In this document: piece after piece, positions 1 to 8,712 of the stretch
Numbering within the stretch: the first letter of the stretch is position 1
How the letters are laid out: each line of letters opens with the position of its first letter
Assembly (NCBI GenBank): GCA_016342655.1
Contig: JAEINL010000015.1
Span: 1 to 61,778 of the forward strand
Source: Sphaerochaeta sp.
Lineage (GTDB): Bacteria; Spirochaetota; Spirochaetia; Sphaerochaetales; Sphaerochaetaceae
Reading direction: 5' to 3'
DNA length: 61,778 nt
Notes under the pieces: model-generated
Told to the model about the DNA's origin: nothing
What the model saw: the letters and a program-made list of their open reading frames with translations, nothing else
Database searches by the model: none
Position numbers and translations under genes: made by a program

Positions 1-75
1 TTTATTGCAACAAATACAATTAATTTGGTTTCAGGGGGGTACTCACCCCACTGTCAAAATTAAGTTGTGAACATT
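1..75. mobile_element. Right end of an IS4-type insertion sequence (partial)
   Basis: Positions 60-75 read TTAAGTTGTGAACATT, which matches 16 of the 17 bases of the terminal repeat of the intact IS at 47855-49300. The preceding bases also resemble the subterminal region of that IS, including a shared AAATACAATTAATT stretch. Similarity is imperfect, so this is a diverged relative, not a recent copy. The rest of the element lies left of the window, so the other end and any target duplication cannot be checked. Confidence 0.7.
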
Positions 76-208
76 GAAATATTATCTTTTAGCGATTAAA
101 TTTTGTTGTCAAAACCTTTTTAATGCATTATATTTTTCAAAGTGAATACGGATTTGAAGTTGTTTAATTGAATTTATTGATTAAGTCTGGAAAAGGAAAT
201 ACACGAGA

Positions 209-619
209 ATGGAATACTGGGAGGATTTGACAAATATAAGGTGTTGTCCCCCCCAAGATGCAAATTTCCCTGACGGTGTAGCTGCATATTATAGATTAAT
301 CGACCATGATCCTCCAGATTGGGAAGACATTCGGGCCCGTGTGGAAAATGATGCGTACCTCAAATTAGAAGATTCAAGAAAATGCACAAGTAAGTCCTGT
401 TCGATTTTTGGAACAAATAACCAGTTAAAAGAGAAATTCCTGATTAAAGGTAGCCCTGCGATGCAAGCAAGGTATAGGAAATCTGAAATATTTAGTGTTA
501 TACTGAAACCAGAAGATGGTAAAATTAAAGAAGGTAAGAAAGGCCATTTTGACTGGTGGGTATCTAGAAGTTTTGTAGATTCGCCAAATAGATGGATAAA
601 GGAAGAAAAAAATGATTAA
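209..619 (+). CDS. Uncharacterised 136-aa protein, first gene of an AT-rich operon
   Basis: I do not recognise a named family. The protein is soluble, with no signal peptide or membrane segment. It has clustered Cys residues (RCCPP near the N-terminus, then KCTSKSCSIFG near residue 60) and a C-terminal HFDWW motif. An AAGGA lies 11 nt before ATG 209. Its end overlaps the next gene by 8 bp, so the two are probably translationally coupled. Base composition is much more AT-rich than the genes from 1.8 kb onward, and an IS end lies 130 bp upstream, both consistent with horizontal acquisition. By position in front of an unknown protein and a SecB-like chaperone it could be the toxin of a toxin-antitoxin-chaperone module; that is inference from layout only. 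Confidence 0.65.
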   Translation: MEYWEDLTNIRCCPPQDANFPDGVAAYYRLIDHDPPDWEDIRARVENDAYLKLEDSRKCTSKSCSIFGTNNQLKEKFLIKGSPAMQARYRKSEIFSVILKPEDGKIKEGKKGHFDWWVSRSFVDSPNRWIKEEKND

Positions 620-1160
620 TGTGAAGTATAAAGAGACTTTGGATTATGAAGATATCTCAATGCTTCATATTGCCGAGGATATAGAAACAAGTGAATTATA
701 TCTTTGCTGTGCTGTGGACTATAGTGAGTTAGGTGTAGAATACTATGCAGTAAAAATTGATGGTTCAGAAGTTTTAGCCATAAAGCATGGGGAAAAAATT
801 CGGAAATATTTTACTTCCGGAAGAAATATCTTTTGCTTTTTTGTTAATGGTTCTTCAAATGTTCTGAAACAGTTGAAACAAGTTGAAAATGTAATTGGGC
901 GGAAAATTCCATCTAAAGAATATTCAGTTAAAGACTCCCAACTCGAAGATAACTCAAGTTTTTATAGATTGGATTGTGTAGATGAAAGGTTGCTGCTTGA
1001 GAGTTCTTATACTAATTGCTTACACGATTGTTTATCTCAAATGGTGAGAATAAAGATAAATTATAAAATTAGTATCGATACTATCAGTCAATCGATTGAG
1101 ACAGCACGAAAGAAAGAAAATGAAGTTTCTTTTGACATCGATTATGCTTTAGTTGCTTGA
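612..1160 (+). CDS. Uncharacterised 182-aa protein, second gene of an AT-rich operon
   Basis: No family recognised. It is a soluble acidic protein with no signal peptide. The N-terminal half looks like alternating short beta strands (for example ELYLCCAVDY and EYYAVKIDG) and the C-terminal third is probably helical. The start at ATG 612 has AAGGAAG about 6 nt upstream, lying inside the end of the preceding gene. The stop at 1158-1160 is followed 16 nt later by the SecB-like gene. By analogy with three-gene TAC modules it would be the antitoxin or adaptor that the chaperone protects, but no DNA-binding domain is visible. Confidence 0.65.
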   Translation: MINVKYKETLDYEDISMLHIAEDIETSELYLCCAVDYSELGVEYYAVKIDGSEVLAIKHGEKIRKYFTSGRNIFCFFVNGSSNVLKQLKQVENVIGRKIPSKEYSVKDSQLEDNSSFYRLDCVDERLLLESSYTNCLHDCLSQMVRIKINYKISIDTISQSIETARKKENEVSFDIDYALVA

Positions 1161-1176
1161 AATGAATGAGGATCCT

Positions 1177-1695
1177 ATGAGTGAAAAAGGTGATGGAAAA
1201 GCAAGTCTTCAGATGTTATCCTACAAAGTTGATAAAGTAAGGCTTGATGTGGTTCCTAAGGTTAATATTTTAATACATAGTACAGATATAATTGATTCTG
1301 AACAATTTAAGTATTCTATTTCGGTGAGAGAGCCCAGAAAGATAAAAGAAGAAGGATCTACAATCTATATTGGTGGGGTCAACGTGACTGTTGATTTAGT
1401 TAATAAAGATGATTCTAAAGAAAATATTGCGCATGGTGAGTTTGGCATTACTGGCCTCTTTTTGAAACATGGTACAGACTTAACAACTGTCCAGGAAGAA
1501 GCGATTGTGAAGTATAATATTCCATCAATATTATTATCTTACCTTAGGAGTGTGATTACGTCCTTGTTTGCGAATGCAGGTTTAGGGCTCGTAATTTTTC
1601 CTCTTATCAATATGAAAGAAGTTGTGGAAGACCAAAAAATAAGAATCATTGATATTGACTCTAGCGGTGTAGAATTGTCAGGTACAAATCGCTAA
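1177..1695 (+). CDS. SecB-like chaperone (172 aa), third gene of an AT-rich operon
   Basis: The protein follows the SecB fold pattern. Several beta strands are followed by GEFGITGLF (equivalent to the SecB GGIFxIxG strand), then NIPSILLSYLRSVITSL (equivalent to the SecB CPNILFPYARE helix), then a strand and FPLINMKEV (equivalent to APVNFDALF). SecB is a tetrameric export chaperone, and SecB paralogues also act as antitoxin chaperones in TAC systems. ATG 1177 is chosen because GAGGA lies about 5 nt upstream; ATG 1162 and TTG 1153 are alternatives that would remove the gap to or overlap the previous gene. The AT-rich, IS-adjacent, operon-embedded context argues against a housekeeping secB. Confidence 0.7.
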   Translation: MSEKGDGKASLQMLSYKVDKVRLDVVPKVNILIHSTDIIDSEQFKYSISVREPRKIKEEGSTIYIGGVNVTVDLVNKDDSKENIAHGEFGITGLFLKHGTDLTTVQEEAIVKYNIPSILLSYLRSVITSLFANAGLGLVIFPLINMKEVVEDQKIRIIDIDSSGVELSGTNR

Positions 1696-1768
1696 CCACT
1701 TCTGAACAGCAGCCTTTATTCATCATACAGCTGTAACTATTAGCCCTCTTGTGATAAGGTCTTTTGCT

Positions 1769-2680
1769 ATGGACAGAAACCTCATCATAGGACAACTGCT
1801 AGGGTTGCTCACCGCAGTCTGTTGGGCACAAAACTCGCTTGTCTACCGCCACTTGGGAACCAAGGTAGGCTCTGATGCTGTCGCTCACATACGCATGTGG
1901 ATAGCCCTTCCGGCTATCATTCTGCTTGCGTACTTCACAGAAGGAAGCCTCTTTCCCACCAACCTCTCCTCCCAGACCTATCTGGTACTCTTTGCAAGTG
2001 GTGCCATAGGGTATTTCCTAACCGACATGATGCTCTTTAATGCCTATGTATGTCTCGGAGCACGTGAGTCGATGGTCATCATGACACTCTCTCCGGTAGC
2101 CACTGCAGTCTTCTCCTATTTCCTCTTTGCAGAACGGCTCAGACCGATACAGATACTGGGGATCCTCTTGACCATCATGGGCGTCATATCCATGGTAGTG
2201 GGAGGCCGGAAGATCAAGGGAGAACAAAGCGAGGAGAAGCAGAAGGCAAAAGGCGTAGTATTTGCAATCCTTGCCTCCATTTTGCAATCAGTCTCGTTCC
2301 TCCTTGCCAAATATGCCCTCGACTCCACAGGACCCGTATCGACCAACCTCCTGAGAAACGTAGGGGGCCTGATGGCCTTCATCCTCTACAGCTTCATCAT
2401 AAAAAGGAATGCACGACAGCACTTTGCCTCCTTCAAAAACCCCAAATGGCTATCCCTGCTCTTTCTTGCAGCCCTGATCGGACCGGTGCTGGGCATGTCC
2501 AGCCAGATGAAAGCCTTTACCCTGGCCCCGGTGGGAATCGTCACCACCATCACCCAGACCACCCCGATCCTCCTGCTGCCCATAGACAAGTTCGTGTTCA
2601 AGAAAAAGATCACCACTTCAAGCCTGTTGGGAACTTTTATCTCCATTTTAGGCGTGGGTATCCTGTTTTTGGCAGCCTAA
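1769..2680 (+). CDS. EamA/DMT-family membrane transporter
   Basis: A 303-aa protein with about ten hydrophobic segments arranged as two EamA repeats, each of which is typical of drug/metabolite transporters (RhaT/YdcZ-like exporters or importers). Start ATG 1769 is preferred over GTG 1751 because ATAAGG lies about 9 nt upstream. A Gly/Lys/Glu-rich loop near residues 148-163 separates the two halves. The substrate cannot be deduced. The next gene, an ABC-F ATPase, starts 50 bp downstream on the same strand. Base composition returns to the level of the rest of the window here. Confidence 0.85.
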   Translation: MDRNLIIGQLLGLLTAVCWAQNSLVYRHLGTKVGSDAVAHIRMWIALPAIILLAYFTEGSLFPTNLSSQTYLVLFASGAIGYFLTDMMLFNAYVCLGARESMVIMTLSPVATAVFSYFLFAERLRPIQILGILLTIMGVISMVVGGRKIKGEQSEEKQKAKGVVFAILASILQSVSFLLAKYALDSTGPVSTNLLRNVGGLMAFILYSFIIKRNARQHFASFKNPKWLSLLFLAALIGPVLGMSSQMKAFTLAPVGIVTTITQTTPILLLPIDKFVFKKKITTSSLLGTFISILGVGILFLAA

Positions 2681-2730
2681 GGGGCTCTTGTGTCATTGTA
2701 CTCGCATTCCCATTTTGGTACTCTAAGGGC

Positions 2731-4632
2731 ATGAATGTACTCTCGTTAGAAAATATCTCAAAAACCCTCGACGAAGAGCCTCTTTTTACAGAAGTGAGCT
2801 TCGGACTTGAGGGCGGTGACCATGTCGGTCTCATCGGACAAAATGGGACTGGCAAATCCACCTTCCTTCGCCTTCTCCAAGGCGAACTGCTCCCTGACAG
2901 TGGCACCATAGCAACTGCTAGGGATACAGAACTCATCATGCTTACCCAACAGATACTCTTCAGTGAGGAAGATACAGTCCGCTCCTACCTCTACAAAGGG
3001 GAGGGAAAACGCATCGCACTGGTCAACTCCTATCACCAGGTAATTGATGCAAAGCAGAACAGCCAGACAAAGAGGGAGCTCGCCTCACTTACCGAACAGC
3101 TCGACCTTACCCAGGGATGGAACCTTGAAAGTGACTACTCCTCCCTATTGGGTGAACTCGGCCTCTATGACATGCTTGACGAACCTATCAGAAACCTCTC
3201 GGGTGGCATGCAGAAGAAGGTAGCCATAGCAAGGGTACTCTGTGCACAACCTACCCTCCTGCTTCTGGATGAGCCGACAAACCACCTCGATATCGAAACC
3301 ATTGAATGGCTGGAAAAGTACCTGAAAGACAGTTCCATGACCATGATCATAATCACCCATGACCGATACTTCCTTGATGCTGTATGCACTGCCATCCTGG
3401 AACTCGACCGGGGCAGCATGTATTTGCATCCAGGGTCCTTCAGCGCCTTCCTTGAACGGAGAGCCGAACGCTTGAGCATGATGCAAAAAGAGCAGGACAG
3501 GCTCTCGGTAGTCTTGCGTAGGGAACTACAGTGGCTAAAACGGGGCCCCAGGGCAAGGACAGGCAAGGATACCAACCGCCAGGACCGCATCAAGGGGATG
3601 CTCGCCGAACAGAAGGATGTATCAGAGACAGTCCAAAGCAGCTTCAGCTCTTCGAACAGAAGGATGGGAAAGAAAATCCTGGAAGTGAGAAACCTTGCAA
3701 AGAAGTATGAGGAAAGTCCTGTAGTGAAGGACTTCTCCTACTCCTTCACCAAAGGCCAGAAGATTGGGGTGGTGGGGCCTAACGGCTCAGGCAAATCCAC
3801 CCTGCTTGACCTTCTCTCCGGACATACCCAACCTGACAGGGGCGAGCGCGATGCTGGGATAAACACGGTGTTCGGCTACTATGACCAGCAGGGACGCAAC
3901 TTGAACAGCGACAAGGGCATGCTCGAGTTTATCCAAGATATCAGCGAACGGATCACCCTCAGCGAGGGACAGACTGTCACCGCAGCAAGGTTTTTGGAAA
4001 TCTTCGGCTTCCCCGCAACCATGCACAGAAGCGCCATCGCTACCCTCTCAGGGGGGGAGAAGCGCAGACTCTACCTAATCTCCCGCCTGGTGGCAGACCC
4101 CAACTTCCTGATGCTCGACGAACCGACCAACGACCTGGACCTGCCAACCATGGAGAACCTCGAGCAGTATGTGCAGGACTTCAGTGGATGCACCCTCGTC
4201 GTATCACATGACAGGGCTTTTCTGGATCTCACCTGTGACGAACTCTTTGTCCTTGACATGGAGGGAAGCATCTCCTTCTATCCAGGCCCCTACAGCGAAT
4301 GGAGGGCTTTTGAACAGGCAAAGAAAGAACAGATAAAAAAAGAAGAGGCACAGCAGAAAGCACTTGTAGAGAAACAACAAGAAAAACCAGAAGCCTCCTC
4401 ACGAAGAAATGAGAAAAAAGGACTCAGCTTCAAGGAAAAGAAGGAACTGAAGGAACTCAATGCTACTATGGAAGCACTCCATATCCTGCAGAGGAACTTG
4501 GAAAAGAGTTTTTCTGACGCCCAGGAGACGGAACTGAGGACCCTTGCAACAAGGACAGAGACCTACCATAGGAACAGCAAGGCTCTCGAAGAGATGGAAG
4601 ACCGCTGGCTGGAGCTCTCAGAAAAGGAGTAG
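2731..4632 (+). CDS. uup: ABC-F family ATPase, Uup-type
   Basis: A 633-aa cytosolic protein with two nucleotide-binding domains and no membrane segments. NBD1 has Walker A GQNGTGKST (about residues 36-44), signature LSGGMQKK (about 156) and Walker B LLLLDEPTNHLD (about 176-188). NBD2 has GPNGSGKST (about 350), LSGGEKRRL (about 440) and DEPTNDLD (about 464). A charged C-terminal coiled coil of about 90 residues (EKKELKELNATMEALH and following) is the hallmark of Uup. ABC-F proteins act on ribosomes, and Uup also influences DNA transposon excision. ATG 2731 was chosen because homology begins there, although the AAGGG upstream is unusually close to the start. The next gene begins 3 bp after the stop. 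Confidence 0.85.
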   Translation: MNVLSLENISKTLDEEPLFTEVSFGLEGGDHVGLIGQNGTGKSTFLRLLQGELLPDSGTIATARDTELIMLTQQILFSEEDTVRSYLYKGEGKRIALVNSYHQVIDAKQNSQTKRELASLTEQLDLTQGWNLESDYSSLLGELGLYDMLDEPIRNLSGGMQKKVAIARVLCAQPTLLLLDEPTNHLDIETIEWLEKYLKDSSMTMIIITHDRYFLDAVCTAILELDRGSMYLHPGSFSAFLERRAERLSMMQKEQDRLSVVLRRELQWLKRGPRARTGKDTNRQDRIKGMLAEQKDVSETVQSSFSSSNRRMGKKILEVRNLAKKYEESPVVKDFSYSFTKGQKIGVVGPNGSGKSTLLDLLSGHTQPDRGERDAGINTVFGYYDQQGRNLNSDKGMLEFIQDISERITLSEGQTVTAARFLEIFGFPATMHRSAIATLSGGEKRRLYLISRLVADPNFLMLDEPTNDLDLPTMENLEQYVQDFSGCTLVVSHDRAFLDLTCDELFVLDMEGSISFYPGPYSEWRAFEQAKKEQIKKEEAQQKALVEKQQEKPEASSRRNEKKGLSFKEKKELKELNATMEALHILQRNLEKSFSDAQETELRTLATRTETYHRNSKALEEMEDRWLELSEKE

Positions 4633-4635
4633 CCC

Positions 4636-5922
4636 ATGAGAAGCAGACCTATAGTAATCCTATTACTGCTCGCATGCCTTATTCCTATTTACGCCTCAGA
4701 GGTCACCCATCTGCATCTAGGAGTGGGAAACGACTATTATACCATGGGACTGGGAGACAACCTCGATGACGGGCTCTCCTTTGGAGGCCACCTTATGGTT
4801 GCAGTCCAGGACAGGATATTTTTCACGATCGATGCCTTGGGTTTCACCGACAGGATCGACACCTCATCCCGCTATGACCAGATCAACATCAACCTCAACT
4901 CCCCTCTGGACTTTTTCTGGGGACCTTTACTCAATACCCTCACTCCTTTGGTTGGCATGAGCCTCGAAGGGGACTTTGGCTTTGACAGGTTACAGAACAA
5001 CCTGCACCAGAGGATCAACCGAACCATTTTGAACCTTCCGTATGACAGTTTAGAGACCAATGTCCATCTCAACCTAGGAGCCACCCTCCAAACGATGCTT
5101 CCCCTAGGCTGGATACAGGTAGGCTTGGAAGCGTCCTATCTCCACACCTTTGGTTGGGAGAACGCAATCCAAACCCTTGCTGTCATCAAGTTGGGAAGCG
5201 CCCTTTCCCTAAAGGCGGGATACTCGATCATGGATGACTTTGGGGGAGGTCCTGCCCACCACACGATGATGGACCGTCTCAACGGACCAACCTTCTCCTA
5301 TTACTTTGATGGAGGGCTGGTGACAAATTCGTGGATATACCATCGCAATAGCGGCTCATCCTACGGGGTCTTTGGCATTGATGTGATGCAACTGTTCCAA
5401 CCTGTCACCTATGAACATACTGATTTCACCTACTCCCTAGGAGCCCTCTATGACCTGGTAGGGCACCAGAACAAGGCCTTCTCCCTGGCTTTCGGCCCTG
5501 TCATCCTTCAGACACTGCACAAGAGCGGACCCATGATCAATGATCCGGACAACCCACAGCGGCGTATGACCGTCGCATCCTGGATGCTCGGGTATCAGAT
5601 GGAGTGGGAAGCTACGACCATCGTTCATCCCTACCTGAACACATTGTGGGGATTCCAGCGGCTTAACCTGCAGACAAGCCCAACCAACGTCATTATTGAA
5701 GAATTTAAAGGCTCCGTTGCCGTGGAGACGGGAATCAAATTCGGATGCGACGGACAGTGGGTGGCGAAGAACAACAGCTACCGGCCGAGGATCTCCGCTT
5801 CAATCCAGTATATTTTTGACACCAAGGACATCATTGCGATGGACTCAGCCTTTGCCAAGCATGTCGGACCCTGGATATTCCTGTTGGGAGTCGGCCTTGA
5901 TATCGGACACGACCCTCACTAG
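4636..5922 (+). CDS. Exported protein, probable outer-membrane beta-barrel
   Basis: A 428-aa protein with a clear signal peptide (MRSRPIVILLLLACLIPIYA then SE). The mature part is rich in alternating hydrophobic/polar strands with Gly and aromatic residues, as in spirochaetal outer-membrane beta-barrels. No named family recognised. AAAAGGAGTAG precedes ATG 4636 at good spacing, 3 bp after the uup stop, so it is probably in the same transcript. Its TAG stop overlaps the stop of the convergent gene at 5919 in a shared CTAG. Confidence 0.7.
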   Translation: MRSRPIVILLLLACLIPIYASEVTHLHLGVGNDYYTMGLGDNLDDGLSFGGHLMVAVQDRIFFTIDALGFTDRIDTSSRYDQININLNSPLDFFWGPLLNTLTPLVGMSLEGDFGFDRLQNNLHQRINRTILNLPYDSLETNVHLNLGATLQTMLPLGWIQVGLEASYLHTFGWENAIQTLAVIKLGSALSLKAGYSIMDDFGGGPAHHTMMDRLNGPTFSYYFDGGLVTNSWIYHRNSGSSYGVFGIDVMQLFQPVTYEHTDFTYSLGALYDLVGHQNKAFSLAFGPVILQTLHKSGPMINDPDNPQRRMTVASWMLGYQMEWEATTIVHPYLNTLWGFQRLNLQTSPTNVIIEEFKGSVAVETGIKFGCDGQWVAKNNSYRPRISASIQYIFDTKDIIAMDSAFAKHVGPWIFLLGVGLDIGHDPH

Positions 5923-8591
5923 AGCATAGGAACATCCTTGGTAACCAGCAAAGAACTGCCATTGAGCCCGACAGCAAAACTGAACTTTCCGTCCCCCACC
6001 CTATAGGCTAGGGCGACAAAGGGCCTGACGTCCAGGCCGCTACCCACTACCAGGGAGGCGGTCAGCCTTCCGGATACTACAACCTCCTCATCCCAGAGCA
6101 CTGATGCATCCTTCAGATAGAGGGAGCTCTGTGCCGTCAGGGTAAGGCCAAGACCCGTCATGCCTCCATAGGGGATGGGCTGGTCCAAAAGGCCAAAGGG
6201 AAGGTGATACCGTACAGAGAGACGGGCCTTCGCATCAGAGTTGAGACCCTTTTCAGAGAAGCCCTCATACAACAGGGCATCATCCAGCTTTGCCTCGCTG
6301 TCTGTGACTGCATCGAGTTGCAGCCCCAGCATCTGAGAGGAAGAGAACATACGTAGCTGTCCGCCAAAAAAAGCAAATAGGCGATAGCGATCAGGCTTGA
6401 GTGAGTTCGGGCCCAGCGTCTGGATCATCCCCAAGGAAGCCGAACCATAGGGTGCTCCAAAGAAATCCTTGGGCCTTGAGCGCCCCTTCACCTGATGCCC
6501 AAGCATTGCTGAAAGGGAGGAGTACAGGACATCACCATCCTGGGTGACAAACCCCAGCGAGGTACTCAGGGAGAGAAGCTTGTACTTGTACAGGGATGCC
6601 TCATACAGCAAAGGTAGCGATAGTGTAACCGTTGCCCTCTGCTCCTTGTCAAAGGAGGCTTGCAAGCCAATAGCATAGGGACCCGGGTCATACTTGTAGT
6701 CCATTGAGCCTACCAATCGGGTATTGGTACTGTCATAGCCTACCTGGGCTATGAGAAGCTGCCGTCTGAGCAGGCTCTGGCTATGGAACCATAATCCTGG
6801 CTGCAGCTTGTTTTCGCTCACAAAGGGAAAGGGAAGGACCAGATTGAGACGAGGGTAGTCAACAAAGCTCTTGGAGGAATACACAATCTCTTCCAAAGCA
6901 GGATGAGAAGGCTCGGCAGCAAGAGGCCCTTGCAGTGCAACTGCTGTAGGACTGAGGGACGAAAGGGGTACCCTTTTCAAGGCTATCCCCTTCGCCCTGT
7001 AGGTCTCATACAACAGATCATCACCCTCGATGCGGGCCTTTAGGATGCCTTGTGGATCAGAGAGAAGATGCTCTACCTTCTTTGATGAGAAGGTATACCT
7101 GTACAAGCCCATATAACGGGCATCGTCGGAGACAAAGAGCAGGCTTCCATCATCACAATGGACAGGAGAACGAATCTCACTTCTGGTTGGTGGTACCAGG
7201 ACTGTGTAGCCCCCTTCCAAATCGACGGCAAGAAGAGAAGAGTTCCCCCCCACTATCTCCACCACCACCACAGTGCCATCCTGTAGTATGGCTGGCTCAA
7301 ATACAGAGCCTAGGGGATTGTCATACAAGACGCTTCTCTCTGAGGTATCAGCGTTGATGCGCACCAGAACATGCCTGTCTCCTGTGCGCTCGATGGCAAC
7401 CAGCACCTTGCCATCGGTGCTGAGAGCAGGCTGGTAAAGCATTGCCTGCTCTGTAATGCGCCTGAAGCTGTCCGAAGTGATATCGTACAGCATGAGGTCA
7501 CTGTAGCTGACAGGGGCCAGAGGCAGTGATGAGGCGTGGAAGGGATCGGTCCAGACAAAGGAAAACAGTGCTTGGGAAGGGTTGAAGGTTATCGAATCAC
7601 CCTCGATGTTAGGAAGGTCCTTAAGGAGTTCTACACCGGTATCCGTAGCATAGCGGACCAGGGAACCTCCTCTCTGTTGTGTATAGGAGTATCCTACCAA
7701 CCCAAGATCAGTGGTGGTAGGCAGATAATAATCACCAAACTTGTCAGGGGAGAACTGCGCCCCTAGAGAGGGGAAGTGGGGTAATTCTTTCTCTTGCTCC
7801 TCTATGGCCAAGGCGAATAGCTCTTTGCTTGAAAAGCCGGTTTCCTTCTTGAGTGCACCATTGAGCCCAAAGAACGGGAACCAGGTAAAGGCAGTGTTGA
7901 CCCTGGCAAAGCTCTCTATGCCATAGTGGCGAGCCAGGTAATCGACCATAAGAAAGCCTGTGCTGTAGACTCTTCCCGAAGGGGGGAAGCTGGAGTTGTA
8001 CCGTCCTTGGGAGAGGGACCACAGGGAGCCTTCGGCCATGGGTGACTGCCAGGTAAGGGCGAAAAGAGGGGAATCTCCCCTTCCCCCTTGGGCATATTCA
8101 CTCTCGGTATAGGTGGTTATGCCCTCCACCCACCACAGCGGCATCAGGGCCGTGTTCATGGAAGGCACTTCAGGCCCTAGGAAAAAGAGGTACTTTGCCG
8201 GACCTACAGGTGAGGTAAGATGAAGGTAGTGTGTCAGTTCATGGGTGTAGAGGCTTCTGAGCCAAGACGCAGTTCGCGATCCGAGGAACCGGTCTACAGG
8301 ACTGGTCAGGTAGAGGATGACCGAAGAGGGAAAGGGGGCGAACATACCGTTGGAAAAGGCAGGTCTCCCACTCAGGATGACAGGCACCTTTCGACTTGGC
8401 AGGTGGTCGAGCAGTTCGGCAAGCTCAAGAAACACTTCGTCGGCAAAAGCAGCAATGTCTTGTGCATACTGGGCATCAATCTCTTCATAGATAATGAGAG
8501 TATGCTCAGTCTCGATCCTATCCCAGGACTGGGCCAAAACAGGCAAGCACAACAACAGCAGGGAAACAAAGAGCAGTAATGCTTTTCTCAT
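5919..8591 (-). CDS. Large exported HExxH protein with propeller and barrel-like C-terminus
   Basis: An 890-aa protein with a signal peptide (about residues 1-20). A gluzincin-type zinc site is visible: HELTH at 117-121 and the third ligand in WWVEG (Glu156), as in peptidase-MA-like proteins. Residues of about 280-560 contain repeated segments such as LMLYDITSDS, resembling TolB/PD40 propeller blades. The last 300 residues read as beta-barrel strands ending in a hydrophobic tail. The likely location is the outer membrane or periplasm, with the peptidase domain outermost or periplasmic. GAGGA lies about 8 nt before ATG 8591. It is divergent from the MFS gene at 8713. Confidence 0.75.
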   Translation of the reverse strand: MRKALLLFVSLLLLCLPVLAQSWDRIETEHTLIIYEEIDAQYAQDIAAFADEVFLELAELLDHLPSRKVPVILSGRPAFSNGMFAPFPSSVILYLTSPVDRFLGSRTASWLRSLYTHELTHYLHLTSPVGPAKYLFFLGPEVPSMNTALMPLWWVEGITTYTESEYAQGGRGDSPLFALTWQSPMAEGSLWSLSQGRYNSSFPPSGRVYSTGFLMVDYLARHYGIESFARVNTAFTWFPFFGLNGALKKETGFSSKELFALAIEEQEKELPHFPSLGAQFSPDKFGDYYLPTTTDLGLVGYSYTQQRGGSLVRYATDTGVELLKDLPNIEGDSITFNPSQALFSFVWTDPFHASSLPLAPVSYSDLMLYDITSDSFRRITEQAMLYQPALSTDGKVLVAIERTGDRHVLVRINADTSERSVLYDNPLGSVFEPAILQDGTVVVVEIVGGNSSLLAVDLEGGYTVLVPPTRSEIRSPVHCDDGSLLFVSDDARYMGLYRYTFSSKKVEHLLSDPQGILKARIEGDDLLYETYRAKGIALKRVPLSSLSPTAVALQGPLAAEPSHPALEEIVYSSKSFVDYPRLNLVLPFPFVSENKLQPGLWFHSQSLLRRQLLIAQVGYDSTNTRLVGSMDYKYDPGPYAIGLQASFDKEQRATVTLSLPLLYEASLYKYKLLSLSTSLGFVTQDGDVLYSSLSAMLGHQVKGRSRPKDFFGAPYGSASLGMIQTLGPNSLKPDRYRLFAFFGGQLRMFSSSQMLGLQLDAVTDSEAKLDDALLYEGFSEKGLNSDAKARLSVRYHLPFGLLDQPIPYGGMTGLGLTLTAQSSLYLKDASVLWDEEVVVSGRLTASLVVGSGLDVRPFVALAYRVGDGKFSFAVGLNGSSLLVTKDVPML

Positions 8592-8712
8592 CAGGCAATT
8601 CCTCTGCCCCCCACTTTACACCAACAAAACCAATTTGCAAACCTGTGGGGCAGGTGGTACAAAATGGCGTTTTCCTATAGAATCGACTGGATCATATCTA
8701 GGGAGTTTTTCA

